Of a stretch of DNA of 64,000 nt, positions 62,487 to 64,000 are shown one piece after another (within the stretch, counting starts at the first letter, position 1; every line of letters begins with the position of its first letter). The DNA comes from Candidatus Gastranaerophilales bacterium. GTDB lineage: Bacteria; Cyanobacteriota; Vampirovibrionia; Gastranaerophilales; Gastranaerophilaceae. Position numbers and translations under genes: made by a program. The stretch covers positions 94,226-158,225 of the forward strand of contig CALVEV010000031.1 in NCBI GenBank assembly GCA_944326685.1, in the 5' to 3' direction. The notes beneath the pieces are model-generated. The model worked only from the letters and a program-made list of their open reading frames with translations, did not search any database and was not told the origin of the DNA.

Positions 62487-63566
62487 CTATTGTATAATGT
62501 TTCCATTATTTATTTTGTAAATGATAACATCTTTTAAAAATTGATTATCAAATAATAAGGTGTCTACAGATGTGATAATAGTTTGAGTATCATTTTCAAT
62601 TGTTTTTAATAAATAATTTTGTCTAATATCATCTAATTCAGCAAGAACATCGTCAAGAAGGAGAATTGGGGATTCTCCAATTTTTTCTTTAATAAGATTT
62701 ATTTCTGCTAATTTAAGCGATAACACAATAGTTCTTTGTTGTCCTTGTGATGCGAATTTAGTTGCATCGTTATTATTAATAAAAAATAAAATATCATCTC
62801 TATGAGGTCCAACGCATGACTGTTTTCTAGCGATTTCTTCTGCTTTTCGTTCAGTTAATTGACCTTCTAAATAGTGAGCAATTTCTTCAATATTTGAGAT
62901 GTCAATGCTATATTTTAAGTCAAAATCTTCAAATTCTGCAATATTTTGATGTTTAATAATGGCATGGCTTTTTAGCTCTTTTAAGAACTTTTGTCTTAAT
63001 AATATAATATTAGAGCCTGTAATGACTAATTGTTGATTATATACATCTAATAAATCCATATTAATTTCGGGCTGTTTTAATAAATTATTTTTTTGGATTC
63101 TAATTTTTTCATATTTGCTAAGTCTTTCATCATAAGCTGGATAGATTTGTGAAATGGCTCTATCTAACCATGTTCTTCTATCTTGAGGCGTTCCTCTTAG
63201 CAACAATAAATCTTCTGTTGAAAATAGAACTGTTTTAATTGCTGATTTGAAGTTTTTAGGTGTAGTTTTGAGAGAATTTAATTTGAGAATTTTTTTAGAG
63301 TTTTCAAAACATAAATCCATCTCAATACTTGTATCAGCTTTTATAATATTTGCACTAATTCCAAATTTTTCGGCATTAAAATTCAGTAATTCTTTAATAT
63401 TTGAAGTTCTTGGGGATTTAAGATGAGATAAAAAATAAACACTTTCAAGTATATTAGTTTTTCCTTGTGCATTTTTTCCAATAATTAAAATTTTATTACT
63501 AGAAAAATCAAGTTCTAAATTTTGGCAATTTCTGTAATTATCTAGTTTAAGGTTAAGAATTTTCAT
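62487..63566 (-). CDS. recF: DNA replication and repair protein RecF
   Basis: A protein of 359 residues from ATG 63566; in-frame codons further out precede the -10 box. Walker A IIGKNAQGKTNILESVYFLS, ABC-like signature KFASQGQQRTIVLSLKLAE and Walker B SPILLLDDVLAELDD are present. It helps load RecA on gapped DNA. Not beside dnaA/dnaN here. The promoter TATAAT is seven bases before ATG. Confidence 0.96.
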   Translation of the reverse strand: MKILNLKLDNYRNCQNLELDFSSNKILIIGKNAQGKTNILESVYFLSHLKSPRTSNIKELLNFNAEKFGISANIIKADTSIEMDLCFENSKKILKLNSLKTTPKNFKSAIKTVLFSTEDLLLLRGTPQDRRTWLDRAISQIYPAYDERLSKYEKIRIQKNNLLKQPEINMDLLDVYNQQLVITGSNIILLRQKFLKELKSHAIIKHQNIAEFEDFDLKYSIDISNIEEIAHYLEGQLTERKAEEIARKQSCVGPHRDDILFFINNNDATKFASQGQQRTIVLSLKLAEINLIKEKIGESPILLLDDVLAELDDIRQNYLLKTIENDTQTIITSVDTLLFDNQFLKDVIIYKINNGNIIQ

Positions 63567-63579
63567 AGTTAATATTATA
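63564..63579 (-). promoter_or_regulatory. -10 box placed for a leaderless recF transcript
   Basis: On the minus strand TATAAT (63579-63574) is followed by seven bases and ATG 63566; no ribosome binding site. Confidence 0.5.
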
Positions 63580-63655
63580 CTTAGCACATGAAATATAATC
63601 AAAACAATAAACTTGATTTTGAATTATTTAGATGGTAAACTTAATTACATAAATT

Positions 63656-63879
63656 GTCACGAACCTGTGGCACTCTTCCGGTGAAGAAGATTAAGTATCT
63701 TCTGAGGAGAGGAAAGGTAGCGGAACGCTACCGCAAGCCAAAAGGTTCATGATATAATAAAAAAGTCGTCACGGGCCTGTGGCACTCTGCCGACGAAGAA
63801 GATTAAGTATCTTCTGGGGGGAGGGACGGTAGCGGAACGCTGCCGCAAGCCAAAAGGTTCATGATATAATAAAAAAGTC
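63656..63879 (+). repeat. Two tandem 112-bp units with conserved RNA-like folding
   Basis: Units at 63656-63767 and 63768-63879 differ at about ten positions. In unit 1: GAACCT (63661) pairs with AGGTTC (63743); GGC (63669) with GCC (63737); AGAAGAT with ATCTTCT; GGTAGCG-GAA-CGCTACC forms a hairpin. In unit 2 the changes GGGCCT and CGCTGCC still allow G-U pairs with the unchanged strands. Each unit ends in TGATATAAT, an extended -10 box. The third start of the period is the tRNA gene at 63885. Confidence 0.75.
63862..63870 (+). promoter_or_regulatory. Extended -10 promoter for the tRNA
   Basis: TGATATAAT (TGnTATAAT) 14 bases before the first base of the tRNA. The same nonamer is at the matching place in the first repeat unit (63750-63758). 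Confidence 0.6.
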
Positions 63880-63884
63880 GTCAC

Positions 63885-63956
63885 GGGCCTGTGGCGCAGC
63901 GGTAGCGCAGAGGACTCATAATCCTTTGGTCGTGGGTTCGAATCCCTCCGGGCCCA
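63885..63956 (+). tRNA. tRNA with anticodon CAT (elongator Met or lysidine-type Ile)
   Basis: 72 bases to the discriminator A, without encoded CCA. Acceptor GGGCCTG/CGGGCCC, D-stem GCGC/GCGC, anticodon stem GAGGA/TCCTT with loop CTCATAA (CAT at 63917-63919), T-loop TTCGAAT with one T-T mismatch in the T-stem. The variable segment TGGTC resembles that of tRNA-Ile2 of E. coli. Identity between Met and Ile cannot be decided from the sequence. Confidence 0.92.
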
Positions 63957-63966
63957 ATTTAAATAG

Positions 63967-63996
63967 AAGAACTCCAAGTAAGGGGTTCTTTTTTGT
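63967..63996 (+). terminator. Terminator after the tRNA
   Basis: AGAACTCC / GGGGTTCT stem (one G-U) with a short loop and a run of T. Confidence 0.75.
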
Positions 63997-64000
63997 GCCC

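Noticed and set aside
63656..63879. CRISPR array
   Set aside because: The period is 112 bases with the whole unit conserved; there are no short repeats with variable spacers.
63747..63977. Minus-strand reading frame giving ARRDSNPRPKDYESSALP
   Set aside because: It is the reverse complement of the tRNA and repeats; this peptide is a well-known artefact of antisense tRNA.

Overview
The window is about 70% A+T by eye and is densely coded. It carries envelope genes of a Gram-negative cell (bamA with a broken skp-like gene, an LptF/LptG permease, a SurA/PrsA-like lipoprotein), a flagellin, a standalone FlhA-type cytoplasmic domain, a PilZ protein, and many TPR and small exported proteins. No ribosomal RNA, prophage, insertion sequence or CRISPR array is visible. 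My best guess is a gut-type non-photosynthetic relative of the Cyanobacteria (Vampirovibrionia/Melainabacteria, order Gastranaerophilales). The guess rests on base composition, the gene mix, and a short F-K-A/G peptide near the ends of unrelated proteins. It is an inference, not a proof.

Layout. 1-2.6 kb: the end of a UvrD/PcrA-type helicase, a GNAT-like protein, two large perfect palindromes and an AMIN-like membrane protein. 2.6-7.9 kb: ACT, TPR and PilZ genes on the minus strand, a secreted TPR protein, a GH13-like putative glycosidase and a small acidic protein. 7.9-14.7 kb: mutL, a short unknown protein, the LPS permease, mtnA, a membrane protein and a 506-residue HExxH protein. 14.8-22.1 kb (plus strand): two zinc dehydrogenases, a short unknown protein, dnaA, ribH, murQ, gpsA and a PSP1/RicT protein. 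22.1-28.3 kb: flagellin with a 400-base leader, then proB-proA-tyrA, a TM1266-like regulator, a SIMPL protein and a small exported protein. 28.3-33.2 kb: a secreted protein, a putative ADP-ribosyltransferase, tRNA-Asp, a sugar MFS transporter, a PAP2 phosphatase and a second HExxH protein. 33.2-43.5 kb: gltX, a YuiF/NhaC-like antiporter, an RWYD repeat protein, TPR, pth, an HTH protein, a TagA/WecG glycosyltransferase, an orphan transketolase N-half and two membrane proteins of unknown function. 43.8-53.9 kb: murA, a second RWYD protein, mfd, a PPIase, an MpaA-like amidase, a Bax-inhibitor protein, rmuC, a radical SAM protein and a small Cys-containing protein. 54-64 kb: a membrane pyrophosphatase, an unknown protein, the FlhA_C-like protein, a pyrimidine-nucleoside phosphorylase, the broken skp, bamA, recF, two tandem structured 112-bp repeats and a tRNA with anticodon CAU.

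Working together: murA, murQ and the MpaA-like amidase cover peptidoglycan synthesis and recycling. bamA, the skp remnant, the PPIase and LptF/G belong to outer-membrane assembly. proB-proA is a proline operon that runs into tyrA. mutL, mfd, rmuC, recF and the helicase end cover DNA repair.

The most unusual items are: a soluble FlhA_C-like protein; a putative VIP2-like ADP-ribosyltransferase; repeated F-K-A/G peptides; at least seven genes with a -10 box 6-7 nt before the start codon (likely leaderless mRNAs); tandem structured repeats sharing the promoter and 5' end of the adjacent tRNA; matched leader elements in front of two unknown short genes; the RWYD two-repeat family; and a skp-like gene with two in-frame stops.
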